A model generated the notes under the pieces. That model searched no databases. It saw only the letters and a program-made list of their open reading frames with translations, and was not told the origin of the DNA. A DNA stretch of 64,000 bases from contig JADJWQ010000001.1 of the NCBI GenBank assembly GCA_016716265.1, forward strand, positions 2,294,001 to 2,358,000, given 5' to 3'. The translations under genes were made by a program, and so were the position numbers. Of this stretch, positions 36,353 through 45,178 are shown one piece after another (position 1 is the first letter of the stretch; each line of letters starts with the position of its first letter). This DNA comes from Planctomycetota bacterium (GTDB lineage: Bacteria > Planctomycetota > UBA1135 > UBA2386).

Positions 36353-38401
36353 TCACCGGTAGTTCATCAGGGCGCGCGCCTTCCACTCCAGCGTGTCCGG
36401 CGCGAAGCGGAACTGCACGAAGACCGAGCTGAACAGCCGCGCGAGGGCGATCGTCTGCTCGTGGCTCGACCGCTCGCCGCCGATCACCTGGTCGCGGACA
36501 CCGACCCACTGGCTCCGCAGCGCGTCGACCACGGCCGTCTCGAACTGCTCGCGCTGCGCGGGTGACAGCGACGCCACCGAGCTCGAGCCCGGGAAGCGCT
36601 GGCGGAGCACCTCCCGCTCGACGCGCGGTCGCTCGGTCATCATCCAACCTTCGTCGGGGTTCGCGCTGTTCGCCTCGAGGAAGCGGACGTAGTCCTCCTC
36701 CACCTCGACGAGCCGGTCGCCCTGCACGAACACGAAGCCGTTCAGCTTCGTCGACAGGTCCGGTTCGATGATCCGATAGTCGCTGGACTGTGCATCCATG
36801 ATGCTGCGCGCATTGAGGCGCGCATCCATGAGCGCAGCGATGAGGGGACCCGAGTTGCTCAGCACCAGGAACTCGCGGTAGATCAGGATCGCGATCCCAC
36901 CGGTGCCCGGGATGTTCGGATTGGCGTACTCGCGCGCGGCATCGACGCCGACGTTCAGGTCGTAGGCGCCCTTGAAGCCGAGCGTCTCGTAGAACCGCGC
37001 GAAGAAGTCGAACAGCTTGTCGACCTTGTTGCGGAAGCGGTCATCGATCCAGAACACCCATGCGACGTGCGGCGCCGGCGATGGCTCGAACGTGTCGAAG
37101 GTACTCACCTTCGCATTGGGGTCCGGCCGCTGGAACACCGCACCGAGGCGTGGGAGCAGCGCGATCTCGAGGTCGTCGAGCAAGGCGCTCATCGAATCGT
37201 ACTGGCCAGTGCGCTGGATCTGCTCGTCGATGCCGCGGCGCAGCTCGGGATCGAGCGCGCGCAGCATCTCCTGTAGGAAGTCGCCGGCCTGCACGCGCAG
37301 TGCAGCGGCGGCGACCGCATCGGCCGGCACCATCCGCAGGAACGGATCGAGCCAATGCTGCCGGTCGTCCGCCTCGGCCTTGAAGAACTCGGCCTGGAAG
37401 TTCGTGTGGACGGTCTGGTTGAGGCCGAGGTGCCCGAGCAACGTCACCGAGCCGTCGAAACCACCGCGCTTGTCGAACAGCAGCGACGCCGACAGGAATC
37501 GCCAGCCGTCCAATCGCAGGAAGCTCGCCAGCACGCGCTGGTTGATGTTGGTCGTATGCCGCGGATCCGGCCAGCCGTCGTCGAATTGCGTGAACTGGAA
37601 CAGCTTCTCGGTCCGCAGGAACAGCTCGACGGCGTCCGGCGTCTCGCCATTGTGCTGCTCCGACCACTCCGCAAGCCGGCCGCGGATCTCGTCGCGGTAG
37701 TACGCGGAGCTCGCGAACGATTCGAGCTGGCTACGGCCGCGCGCGAGGTCGACGGACTCCTGGAGCAGTTGCTCGTCGTTCGACACCATCAGGCAGTCGA
37801 GCTGTCGCGCGACGTACATCGGCGCGCTTCCGTCGGGAGGCGAGACGACCAGCGTGCCATCCGGCCGCCACTGCATCGGCGGCGCACCCTTGAACGCATC
37901 GGTGCCGAGGAAGTCGAGCAAACCCCACCCGAACCGGATCTGCCAGCTGACGCGCAGGTAGGCGCAGAACGATGCGTTCTCGAGCGCAGGTGGGCGCAGG
38001 CGGCCAGCGACGATCACGTCCTCGCCGATCAGGTCACCGAGCAACGTGATGAAGCCGCCGGTCGAGTCGGACAGCTGGCGATCCAGGCGGCGCAGATCGC
38101 CGAGCGCCTGCTCGAGGTGTGCGTCGCGGTCCAGATCCGTGACCAGCTCTCCGCGCTGCAGCACCTGCCAGCTCGGGCTGCGCTCGAAGTCGCTCCAGAA
38201 CAGCGGCTCGGGGAATTCCTTGAAGTCCTCGCGCAGATCGGCCTTGCGGACGAACCACTCGACGTTGCGGGGCACCAGCTCGCGGATGTCCGCCAACGAC
38301 CCTTCGAACGGGTTGTAGACGAACGCGACGACGAACAGCAGCAGCAGCAGCGCGCCGAGCCCGAGCGTCACGCCGAGGATCTTCCAGGTCTTCTTGCGCA
38401 T
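36353..38401 (-). CDS. N-terminally membrane-anchored protein of unknown function
   Basis: I do not recognise this 682-residue protein. It has a short basic N terminus and one strong transmembrane helix (ILGVTLGLGALLLLLFVV), then a long soluble, mixed alpha/beta part (about 640 residues). It is rich in acidic and aromatic residues, with motifs such as FTQFDDGWPDPRHTTNINQR and GVDAAREYANPNIPGTGG. It looks like the large one-helix extracytoplasmic proteins often seen in this kind of genome, distantly like DUF3352-type proteins. It is divergent from the aminotransferase gene (123 bases apart). ATG 38401 is the start before the helix. Confidence 0.72.
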   Translation of the reverse strand: MRKKTWKILGVTLGLGALLLLLFVVAFVYNPFEGSLADIRELVPRNVEWFVRKADLREDFKEFPEPLFWSDFERSPSWQVLQRGELVTDLDRDAHLEQALGDLRRLDRQLSDSTGGFITLLGDLIGEDVIVAGRLRPPALENASFCAYLRVSWQIRFGWGLLDFLGTDAFKGAPPMQWRPDGTLVVSPPDGSAPMYVARQLDCLMVSNDEQLLQESVDLARGRSQLESFASSAYYRDEIRGRLAEWSEQHNGETPDAVELFLRTEKLFQFTQFDDGWPDPRHTTNINQRVLASFLRLDGWRFLSASLLFDKRGGFDGSVTLLGHLGLNQTVHTNFQAEFFKAEADDRQHWLDPFLRMVPADAVAAAALRVQAGDFLQEMLRALDPELRRGIDEQIQRTGQYDSMSALLDDLEIALLPRLGAVFQRPDPNAKVSTFDTFEPSPAPHVAWVFWIDDRFRNKVDKLFDFFARFYETLGFKGAYDLNVGVDAAREYANPNIPGTGGIAILIYREFLVLSNSGPLIAALMDARLNARSIMDAQSSDYRIIEPDLSTKLNGFVFVQGDRLVEVEEDYVRFLEANSANPDEGWMMTERPRVEREVLRQRFPGSSSVASLSPAQREQFETAVVDALRSQWVGVRDQVIGGERSSHEQTIALARLFSSVFVQFRFAPDTLEWKARALMNYR

Positions 38402-38524
38402 CGAGACCGCAGGGTAGCCGGTGGGCCCGCCCGAAATCGCCGGGCGAACCCGCGTGGACGGTGCGGGGAAGCTCGGTCTTCCCGCGGTTGTGGCGATCGG
38501 GTCCAATCCCGGGCCGAGGAGCTC

Positions 38525-39712
38525 ATGTTCGCGATTCCGCTCAGCCAGACGGCCCGCTCGATCACCGACTCGATCACCCTCGCGATCACCGCGCGCGCGA
38601 AGGCGATGCGCGCCGAGGGGCTCGACGTCGTCTCGCTCGGCGCCGGCGAGCCGGACTTCCCCACGCCGACGAACATCGCGGACGCCGGCGTCGCGGCGAT
38701 CCGCGATGGCTACACGCGCTACACCGCCGCGGCCGGCATGCCCGAGGTGCGGGCGGCCGCCGCGCGCTGGTTCGGTCGCCACTTCGGTCTCGACTACCGC
38801 CCCGAGCAGATCGTCGTGACCGCCGGCGCGAAGCCCGCGTTGACGCTCGGCCTGACCGCGATCGTCGAGCGCGGCGACCGCGTGCTGCTGCCGGCGCCAT
38901 ACTGGCCGTCCTACCCCGACATCGTCCGGCTCGCCGGCGGCGTGCCGGTCCCGCTCGCGGCGCGGGCCGACCAGGGCTTCGTGCATACCGGCGAGCAGAT
39001 CGCCGCGGCCGCTCGCCAGCACGGCTGCAAGGGCGCGGTGATCAACTTCCCCAACAACCCGTCGGGCGCCGTGCCGAGCCGCACGCAGGTCGAGGATATC
39101 CTGCGCGCCGCGCAGGACACGGGCATGTGGCTCGTCTCGGACGAGATCTACGCGCGCCTGATCTACGAGGGCGAGCACGTCTCGCCGGCCTCGCTCCCGG
39201 GCGGCGCCGAGCGCACGATCGTCGTCAACGGCGGCACGAAGAGCCACTCGATGACGGGATGGCGCGTCGGCTTCCTCGCCGCGCCGCCGGAGGTCGCGGC
39301 AGCAGTCGCGAGGATCCAGAGCCAGGCCCTCGGCAACACCTGCAGCATCAGCCAGCGCGCTGCGCTGACGGTCGCCGACGAGACCGACGACACCGAGCTC
39401 GCGCAGCGTCTCGCCGCGTTCGACAAGCGCCGCCGCTACCTGGTCGAGGTGCTCAACGCGACGCCGCGCCTGCAGCTCGACCTGCCGAACGGGGCGTTCT
39501 ACGCGCTGCTCGACGTCCGCGACATCTGCGCCTCGCTCGGGCTCGACGACGTCGCGCTCGCCGAGCGCCTGCTGGTCGAGGGTCTCGTCGCGACGGTACC
39601 GGGCTCGGCGTTCGAGGTCCCCGGTTTCATCCGCCTCAGCTACGCGGCGTCGATGGCGGATCTCGAGAAGGCCGTCGAACGCATCCGCGGCTTCGTCGCC
39701 GCGGTGTCCTGA
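38525..39712 (+). CDS. Class I PLP-dependent aspartate/aromatic aminotransferase
   Basis: The 395-residue fold-type I aminotransferase has SLGAGEPDFPTPTNI, YTAAAGMPEVRAA and INFPNNPSGAVPS. Also present are VSDEIYARLIY and the PLP lysine K239 in GGTKSHSMTGWRVGF, followed by FIRLSYAAS with the carboxylate-binding Arg. It matches prokaryotic aspartate aminotransferases of the AspB type, which make aspartate and sometimes prephenate or aromatic amino acids. A GAGGAG ribosome-binding site sits just before ATG 38525. The OB/exonuclease gene starts 10 bases after the stop. Confidence 0.95.
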   Translation: MFAIPLSQTARSITDSITLAITARAKAMRAEGLDVVSLGAGEPDFPTPTNIADAGVAAIRDGYTRYTAAAGMPEVRAAAARWFGRHFGLDYRPEQIVVTAGAKPALTLGLTAIVERGDRVLLPAPYWPSYPDIVRLAGGVPVPLAARADQGFVHTGEQIAAAARQHGCKGAVINFPNNPSGAVPSRTQVEDILRAAQDTGMWLVSDEIYARLIYEGEHVSPASLPGGAERTIVVNGGTKSHSMTGWRVGFLAAPPEVAAAVARIQSQALGNTCSISQRAALTVADETDDTELAQRLAAFDKRRRYLVEVLNATPRLQLDLPNGAFYALLDVRDICASLGLDDVALAERLLVEGLVATVPGSAFEVPGFIRLSYAASMADLEKAVERIRGFVAAVS

Positions 39713-39722
39713 GGTCACCGAG

Positions 39723-40784
39723 GTGGGCGCGAGCGAACCCCGCTGGCTCGGCGCGCTGGCCGAGGTCCGCGACGCCCAGGCCGGTGAGGTCGCGACCGCG
39801 TTCGCCGTGCTGCGCCGCGTGGAGCGGCGCCAGACGAAGACCGGCAAGCCGTTCGTCGACCTCGTGCTCGCCGACGCGAGCGGCGAGGTCGCTGCGAAGA
39901 TCTGGGACGACCGCGCCGACGCGATGGACGCAGCCCTCGGGCTCACGCCCGGCACCGCCGTCAAGGTGCGCTTCGAGATCGACCGCTACCGCGACGCCCC
40001 CCAGCTGCGCGTCCTGAAGATCCGGCCGGCGACCACGGACGACGACCACTTCGACCGGCGCGCGCTGTACGGCGACGTGCCCGAATGGCTCGCTGCCCTC
40101 ACCTGTCGCACGCTGGTGTTCGACATCGAGACCGTGCCCGACCGCGGCATCCGCGACATGCCGCCGACGATCGTCAAGGCGCTGACCGAGCACGCCGAAC
40201 GCACCGAACGCGACGAGAGCGCGGTGCGCGGGCTGTCGCCATTCTTCGGCAAGGTCGTCTCGCTGGCGTTCGGCGATGGCGACGCCGACGGCGTCGACGG
40301 CATCCACGCCCTCGTCGTGCCGCGTGCCGACGACCCGGTCGACGCGTTCCCGGCGTGGCTGCACGCCGTCGACGAGCCGGAGCTGCTGCGCTGCTTCTGG
40401 TCGCTCGCTGCCGCCGCGGAGACGGTCGTCAGCTACAACGGCCGCGGCTTCGACGTGCCGTTCCTGGTCGCGCGTAGCCTCGTGCACGGCGTGCCGGCGC
40501 GCGTGGACCTGCTGTCGCAGCGGTTCGCGCTGCGGCCGCACCTCGACCTGTTCGAGATCGTCGGCCAGCGCGGCCGCGGCCCGTCGAACCTCGACGTGGT
40601 CTGCTGGGCGCTCGGTATCGAGAGCCCCAAGGGCGCGATGGACGGCTCGCTGGTCGCGCCGGCGTACGAGTCCGGCCGCATCGCCGACATCGCGGTCTAC
40701 AACCGCCACGACGTGCGCGCGACCGCCGCGGTGTTCCGCCGCGTCCGCGACCTGGTGCTCGCGCACCGGACCGACTGGAGCTGA
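39723..40784 (+). CDS. OB-fold fused to PolB-like DEDDy 3'-5' exonuclease
   Basis: The 353-residue protein has an N-terminal OB-type nucleic-acid-binding domain (about 20-105: GKPFVDLVLADASGEVAAKI). A 3'-5' exonuclease domain related to DNA polymerase B proofreading domains follows. The exonuclease motifs are VFDIETVPD (motif I), VVSYNGRGFDVPFL (motif II) and AVYNRHDVRAT (motif III, DEDDy). The arrangement of OB plus nuclease recalls YhaM, but the nuclease fold here is different. I infer a repair or RNA/DNA-trimming nuclease. GTG 39723 is the start, right after the aminotransferase gene. Confidence 0.85.
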   Translation: MGASEPRWLGALAEVRDAQAGEVATAFAVLRRVERRQTKTGKPFVDLVLADASGEVAAKIWDDRADAMDAALGLTPGTAVKVRFEIDRYRDAPQLRVLKIRPATTDDDHFDRRALYGDVPEWLAALTCRTLVFDIETVPDRGIRDMPPTIVKALTEHAERTERDESAVRGLSPFFGKVVSLAFGDGDADGVDGIHALVVPRADDPVDAFPAWLHAVDEPELLRCFWSLAAAAETVVSYNGRGFDVPFLVARSLVHGVPARVDLLSQRFALRPHLDLFEIVGQRGRGPSNLDVVCWALGIESPKGAMDGSLVAPAYESGRIADIAVYNRHDVRATAAVFRRVRDLVLAHRTDWS

Positions 40785-40814
40785 GCCGCCGCACGACTCG
40801 GCCCGTGGCTCGCC

Positions 40815-40835
40815 GCGGGGATTTCCGTTCCCCGC
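40815..40835 (+). terminator. Possible terminator hairpin after the exonuclease gene
   Basis: Arms GCGGGGA (40815-40821) and TCCCCGC (40829-40835) form a 7-bp stem 30 bases after the stop. There is no T-tract, so it is at best a non-canonical terminator between this gene and the convergent dehydrogenase gene. Confidence 0.3.
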
Positions 40836-41005
40836 AGCGTCCCCGCGCCTCCGGGCACGCCGAAGGGTGCGCGGGTCGCCGATCTCTCCGGGCGGCCCAC
40901 TCCTTCGAGATGAGGCGAGTGTGACCGGCGCGACCATGGGGCATGGACCTCGCGCCGGACGAGGCGTGTCGGGCCGGGGGTCGCGAGACCTCCGGCCCGC
41001 ACTTT

Positions 41006-41851
41006 TCACGGGCGCGCGAACACCGCGAAGTCCGCCTCGCCGTTCCCGGCGTCGAGCGCGCGGTCCATCGCCTCCGCGACCGCCGGCAGCACGGTCAGCG
41101 CGCCCGCTGCGCCGGCCGTCTCCAGCATCAGCCGCACGTCCTTGCGCGCCATGCGCAGCTCGAAGCTCGGCGGTCCGTCGCCCGCCGCCAGGACGCGCTG
41201 CCCGATGAACGGCAGCGCCGCACCCGCCTTGAACACGTCGAACAGCGCCAGCGCCTCGCGGCGGTCGACGCCTGCGGCCGTCGCCATCGCGAACACGTCG
41301 CCGAGCACTCCGGCGAGCGCCATCATCACGCCGTTGCCGGACAGCTTGTGGACCGCCGCGAGGTCGACCCGCTCGCCGCAGTGCCAGACCTTGCCGGTCA
41401 TCTCGGCGAGCGGCGCGAGCAGCGGCTCGACCAATGCGCTCGGACCGGCGATCAGCATCAGGCCCGACGCCTCGCGGGCGTTCTGGGGCGACATGAACAC
41501 CGGCGCGTGCAGGTAGCGCACGCCCTCCGTGTGCAGGCGGGCAGAGCGCTCGGCCACCCTGGCTGGCAGGTTCGTCGAATGGTCGAGCACGGGCGTCGCG
41601 GCACCGAGCCCCGGCCGCAGCGCGGCGACCACGGCGTCGACTGCGGCGTCCTCGGCGAGCACCAGGTGGACGCGCTCGCACCCGCGCACCGCGTCCGCCG
41701 GAGCGGCCGCGGCGATCGCACCCTTGGCGACGAGCGGCGCGAGCTTGTCTGCCGTGCGGTTCCACACGCGGACCTGCCGGCCCTTCGCCAGCAGGTTCTC
41801 GACCATGCCACTCCCGAGAAGTCCCGCACCCAGCACGGCGATGTTCGTCAT
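41006..41851 (-). CDS. NAD(P)-dependent beta-hydroxyacid dehydrogenase family protein
   Basis: The 281-residue protein has the Rossmann motif AVLGAGLLGSGMVENLLAKG and the substrate region DHSTNLPARV. The catalytic Lys is in VHKLSGNGVMMALAGVLGD. These place it with 3-hydroxyisobutyrate dehydrogenase, tartronate semialdehyde reductase and 6-phosphogluconate dehydrogenase-like enzymes. The exact substrate cannot be told. ATG 41851 precedes the first strand directly; a longer frame is spurious. It lies downstream of the HD gene, with the element/terminator copy C between them, so it probably has its own promoter. Confidence 0.88.
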   Translation of the reverse strand: MTNIAVLGAGLLGSGMVENLLAKGRQVRVWNRTADKLAPLVAKGAIAAAAPADAVRGCERVHLVLAEDAAVDAVVAALRPGLGAATPVLDHSTNLPARVAERSARLHTEGVRYLHAPVFMSPQNAREASGLMLIAGPSALVEPLLAPLAEMTGKVWHCGERVDLAAVHKLSGNGVMMALAGVLGDVFAMATAAGVDRREALALFDVFKAGAALPFIGQRVLAAGDGPPSFELRMARKDVRLMLETAGAAGALTVLPAVAEAMDRALDAGNGEADFAVFARP

Positions 41852-41951
41852 GTCTGCACCGCGCTGCAGCGTAGCGGGCGAGGAGCGCGGTGGCAGCCAT
41901 GTCCGGCGCCTCCGGTCGCGACCACATCGGCTCCCCCGCACGCCGGCCACC

Positions 41952-41986
41952 AGATGTAAAAACCGTACGCGGTACGGATCGGAAGG
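41952..41986 (-). repeat. Third copy of the dispersed 3' element
   Basis: On the minus strand it begins directly after the stop codon of the HD-domain gene (41987-41989). It shares with the two copies at 36271-36352 the blocks CTTCCGATC, GTACCGCGTAC and GTTTTTACATCT. It differs from them by single bases. Confidence 0.88.
41958..41977 (-). terminator. Intrinsic terminator of the HD-domain gene
   Basis: Within element copy C the minus strand reads CCGTAC, loop CGC, GTACGG, then TTTTT: a 6-bp GC-rich stem followed at once by five Ts. It is the only textbook Rho-independent terminator I see in the window and lies 9 bases after the stop codon. Confidence 0.75.
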
Positions 41987-43342
41987 TCAGATCACCAGGA
42001 CGTTGCGCGCGCTCGGCGGCAGGTGGGCCAGACACAGCTCCTGCAGGCGCTGGCGTGCGCGCAGCTCGGTCTCCGAGGTGAACACGTAGAGCTTCCACAG
42101 CCGCGGGTACTGATCGCGCAGGTCGCGCAGCCGCGGCAGCTCGCCCGCGTGGTGCTCGAGCGGGCGTAGCTCGGCGTCGCCCGGGAAGCGCACCAAGGTG
42201 CGCGCCTCCTTGAGCTGCATCGCGCGCGCCGGGCAGTACAGGATGACGTCGACGTCGCGACCGAGCAGCGCGCGGGCCGCCGTCTCGACCCGCTCCTCCC
42301 AGTCGAACCGCGCCTGCGGCGCGCGCGGTGCGAAGAACGTCTCGACGAGCTGCTGCTGCACCTCGCGGTTCTGGGCGGCCGGCAGCACGGCGAGGCGCTT
42401 CGGCAACGCGCGACGGCGGAACCGGTCGACGAACCTGCCGAGCCGCTTCGCGTCGGCCGTGTCGCGACCCTCGGCCGCCTGCTCGAGGCGCAGCACCAGC
42501 GACTCGTCGGTCGAGCGTTGCAGCGTGGCCGCGTCGAGGAACCCGCTCCGCATCGCGAGCTCGACGATGCGGGCGAGCAATGCACCTGCTGCGACCTTCG
42601 CGTGGTGGTAGTAGACGCGTTCGCTGAAGTGGTAGCGGATCTCGAGCATCCGCACGAGCTCCGACACGGCGTCGTCGCGGAGCATGCCGTCCTTCGCGCA
42701 ATCGCAATACAGTCGCTGCGAGCGCCGGTCGACGCGGAACCACGACCGCACGCGGTCGTCGTAGCGGAGCTCGAGGCCCGTGTAGTAGGCGTCGCGGCGC
42801 AGGTAGTCCATCAGGTCGGCATCGATCGTGTCCGACAGCACCTGGCGCCAGAACGGCGGGACCTCGACGCCTTCGCCGGCGAGGATCGCGAGCAGCTCGT
42901 CGCGGACACCGAGCTCGCGCACGCGATCGCCGAGCTCGGTGTCGCCGAGCAGCGCGCGGTAGCGGGCCGGCACGTCGTGGCGCTCGAGCAAGCCGGTCTG
43001 GTCCTCGATGTTGTGGCCGTAGGGCACGTGCGTGACGTCGTGCAGCAAGGCCGCGATGCGCAGCACGCGCCGCTCGTCGGCGGTCGTGTGGTGGCAGCCG
43101 GCCGGATCGCGCGACGCGCTGCGGTCGACGGCGTCGAGCAGACGCTCGAGCGACGCGACCGTCCCGAGCGAGTGCTCGAAGCGCGTGTGCACGGCGCCCG
43201 GATAGACGAGGTTCGCGGTACCGAGCTGCTTGACGCCACGCAGGCGCTGGAACTCGCGCGTGTCGATCAGCCGCAGCTCGTCGCGCGTCAGCTCGACGTC
43301 GCCGTGCACCGGATCACGAACCACCGTGTGTGCCCGCACCAT
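41987..43342 (-). CDS. HD-domain phosphohydrolase (dGTPase/SAMHD-like)
   Basis: The 451-residue protein begins VVRDPVHGDVELTRDELRLI. The HD metal site is in HTRFEHSLGTVASLERLL and RIAALLHDVTHVPYGHNIED. These are signatures of the dGTPase/SAMHD1-like HD family (YdhJ/YwfO type), which acts on dNTPs or other nucleotides. A C-terminal helical region extends to the end. ATG 43342 starts just before the family N terminus. No other nucleotide-metabolism gene is adjacent, so the substrate is unknown. Confidence 0.88.
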   Translation of the reverse strand: MVRAHTVVRDPVHGDVELTRDELRLIDTREFQRLRGVKQLGTANLVYPGAVHTRFEHSLGTVASLERLLDAVDRSASRDPAGCHHTTADERRVLRIAALLHDVTHVPYGHNIEDQTGLLERHDVPARYRALLGDTELGDRVRELGVRDELLAILAGEGVEVPPFWRQVLSDTIDADLMDYLRRDAYYTGLELRYDDRVRSWFRVDRRSQRLYCDCAKDGMLRDDAVSELVRMLEIRYHFSERVYYHHAKVAAGALLARIVELAMRSGFLDAATLQRSTDESLVLRLEQAAEGRDTADAKRLGRFVDRFRRRALPKRLAVLPAAQNREVQQQLVETFFAPRAPQARFDWEERVETAARALLGRDVDVILYCPARAMQLKEARTLVRFPGDAELRPLEHHAGELPRLRDLRDQYPRLWKLYVFTSETELRARQRLQELCLAHLPPSARNVLVI

Positions 43343-43574
43343 CGGCGCGACGATAGGAGACGAAGCGGCCCTGCGCCCGCACTGCGAACGCAGGGCCCGA
43401 GCCTCGTGACAGGACTGGTCGACTCCGGTTCGACGGGCAACACCCATCGAGCCACTGCCGCTATCGGCCACGGGCGGCGGCCGACTTGTCGAGAAACACG
43501 TCACCGCGCGACAGTGCGTCGCCGGACGCCACACCACCGGCCGCTCGGCGCCGCGCTCCCTCCACCGCGAGCGC

Positions 43575-45116
43575 TCACCGCGCCCGCAGGTCGAGCTCGA
43601 GCACGGCACCCCCGCTCGCCGCGAGCCCCTCCGCGCGCGCGGCGCTGCGCCCCGGCGCGGTCGCGACCACCGCATAGACGCCCGGACGGTCGACGCGCAG
43701 CGCCAATACGTCGTCGTCGGCGACGAGCACGACGGCGCCGTCCGGGCTGGCGACTCGGAGGGGGGCGTCCGCGCGCAGCCGCACACGCACGGCACCCGCC
43801 TGCGCGGCGTCGATGCGCGGCGCGAGCAGTTCGGCGGGCAGCTCGGCAGCGGGCCAGCGCAGGGTCGGCCCCCCGGGGGTGGTCACGCGGAGCACGCTGC
43901 CGCGGCTCGGCCGCGCCAGCGCGAACGAGCCGTCCGCCGCGGTCTCCGTCTCGGCCCGCAGCCGGGCGTGTGCGGCGGCGGGCAGCAGCAGGCCGCGGCC
44001 GCGGAGCGGTGCGCCGTGCTCGGGTTCGGCGACGATCCGCGCACCGCCGACGGGGGTGCCGTCGGCCGCCCGCACCACTCCGCTCGCGAGGTCGGTCGCA
44101 GTGCTGCCCGGCACGACGACGCGCACGGTCGCGCCGCGGCAGACGACGTCGCGCGCGATCGCTGCCCCGCCGGCGAGGCGCGGGTGCTCCAGCACGACGT
44201 CGAACGCGACGGCTCGCGGCACGCCGTCGACGCGCCCGCGACCCTGCGGATCGAGCGCCGGGCGCTCCGCGCGGTCGAGCGCACCGAGCCACAGCGGGAA
44301 ATCGCGCAGCTCGGCGCGCCCCTCGGCGCCAGTGCTCGGTGCGAGCACGATCGCGCATCCCGCCGGATCGGGGAGATCGCTCGCCAGCACGACTTCGATG
44401 GTGCCGCCGGGCCGCAGCGTCAACGCGAGGTCGTCGCCGGCGCGCTGCGGGTCGTGGTCGACGACGACGAAGGCCGCCGCGTGGCCGGCCGCCTCGGCGA
44501 CGACCGGCACGCCGGCGCCGGCCGGCACGCCGTCGAGCTCGAAGCGCCCGTCCGCGTCGCTCGGCGCGACCAGCGACCGCCCTGCCGCGCTGCGCACGCC
44601 GGCCCACACGCTCGCCCCCGCGAGCGGCTCGCCGTCGGCGTCGACGACCACGCCGGCCAGCAGACGATCGGCCCACAGCTGGACCACCGCGCCGGACTCG
44701 CGATCCAGATCGACGACGCGCAGGGCGTGGCGGCCGTCGCCGAGCGTCACGTCGACGAGGTGACGCCCGACCGCGGCGCGCGGGTCCGCGGTGCCGGCGC
44801 CGGCGACCAGCTCGACCGGGCCGGTCAACTCGCTGTCGCCGAGCCGCGCGGCGAGCCGCGGCGCCGGCACCTTCTCGAGCTCGGCGCGCAGCGCGGTGCG
44901 CAGGACGATGTCCGCTGCGGCCTCCGCTTCCCCGGCGCTCGCCTCGCGCGGCGATGCCGCCGCCGCGGAGGCCGGGTCGCCGCCGCCGGCCGGCGCCGGG
45001 ACGCCAGTTGGCGGCGGGGTCGGGTCGCGCCCGAGCAGCAGCACCGCGGCGACCGCCAGCGCGCACAGCGCGAGCACCCCGAGCAGGGCGACGGGCGACC
45101 GGTGAGGTGCGGACAT
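43575..45116 (-). CDS. Exported carboxypeptidase-regulatory-domain protein
   Basis: This 513-residue protein has an N-terminal signal/anchor helix (LLGVLALCALAVAAVLLLG). A low-complexity Ala/Pro linker follows. Several carboxypeptidase-regulatory (CarboxypepD_reg) beta-sandwich domains then appear, with the typical signature of a new DG.P..GA strand (VVVDADGEPLAGASVWAGV, GVVRAADGTPVGGARIVAEP). Such domains are surface or periplasmic beta-rich modules in large exported proteins. I see no catalytic site. It is divergent from the glycosyltransferase cluster (62 bases between starts), which may reflect a shared cell-surface role. Confidence 0.72.
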   Translation of the reverse strand: MSAPHRSPVALLGVLALCALAVAAVLLLGRDPTPPPTGVPAPAGGGDPASAAAASPREASAGEAEAAADIVLRTALRAELEKVPAPRLAARLGDSELTGPVELVAGAGTADPRAAVGRHLVDVTLGDGRHALRVVDLDRESGAVVQLWADRLLAGVVVDADGEPLAGASVWAGVRSAAGRSLVAPSDADGRFELDGVPAGAGVPVVAEAAGHAAAFVVVDHDPQRAGDDLALTLRPGGTIEVVLASDLPDPAGCAIVLAPSTGAEGRAELRDFPLWLGALDRAERPALDPQGRGRVDGVPRAVAFDVVLEHPRLAGGAAIARDVVCRGATVRVVVPGSTATDLASGVVRAADGTPVGGARIVAEPEHGAPLRGRGLLLPAAAHARLRAETETAADGSFALARPSRGSVLRVTTPGGPTLRWPAAELPAELLAPRIDAAQAGAVRVRLRADAPLRVASPDGAVVLVADDDVLALRVDRPGVYAVVATAPGRSAARAEGLAASGGAVLELDLRAR

Positions 45117-45178
45117 CGGCGCGGGATCGGCGTCGGACAGCGGCGCCGGCAGGGAGCCGACCCTATCCTGCCCGGGCG

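Noticed and set aside
39636..42743. Minus-strand frame of 1035 codons and parallel frames through 36353-42743
   Set aside because: It crosses real genes on both strands and the 3' element copy; not coding.
42518..45178. Upstream extension of the first glycosyltransferase by 887 codons
   Set aside because: It runs antisense through the HD and carboxypeptidase-regulatory genes; the GT4 fold starts at 45179.
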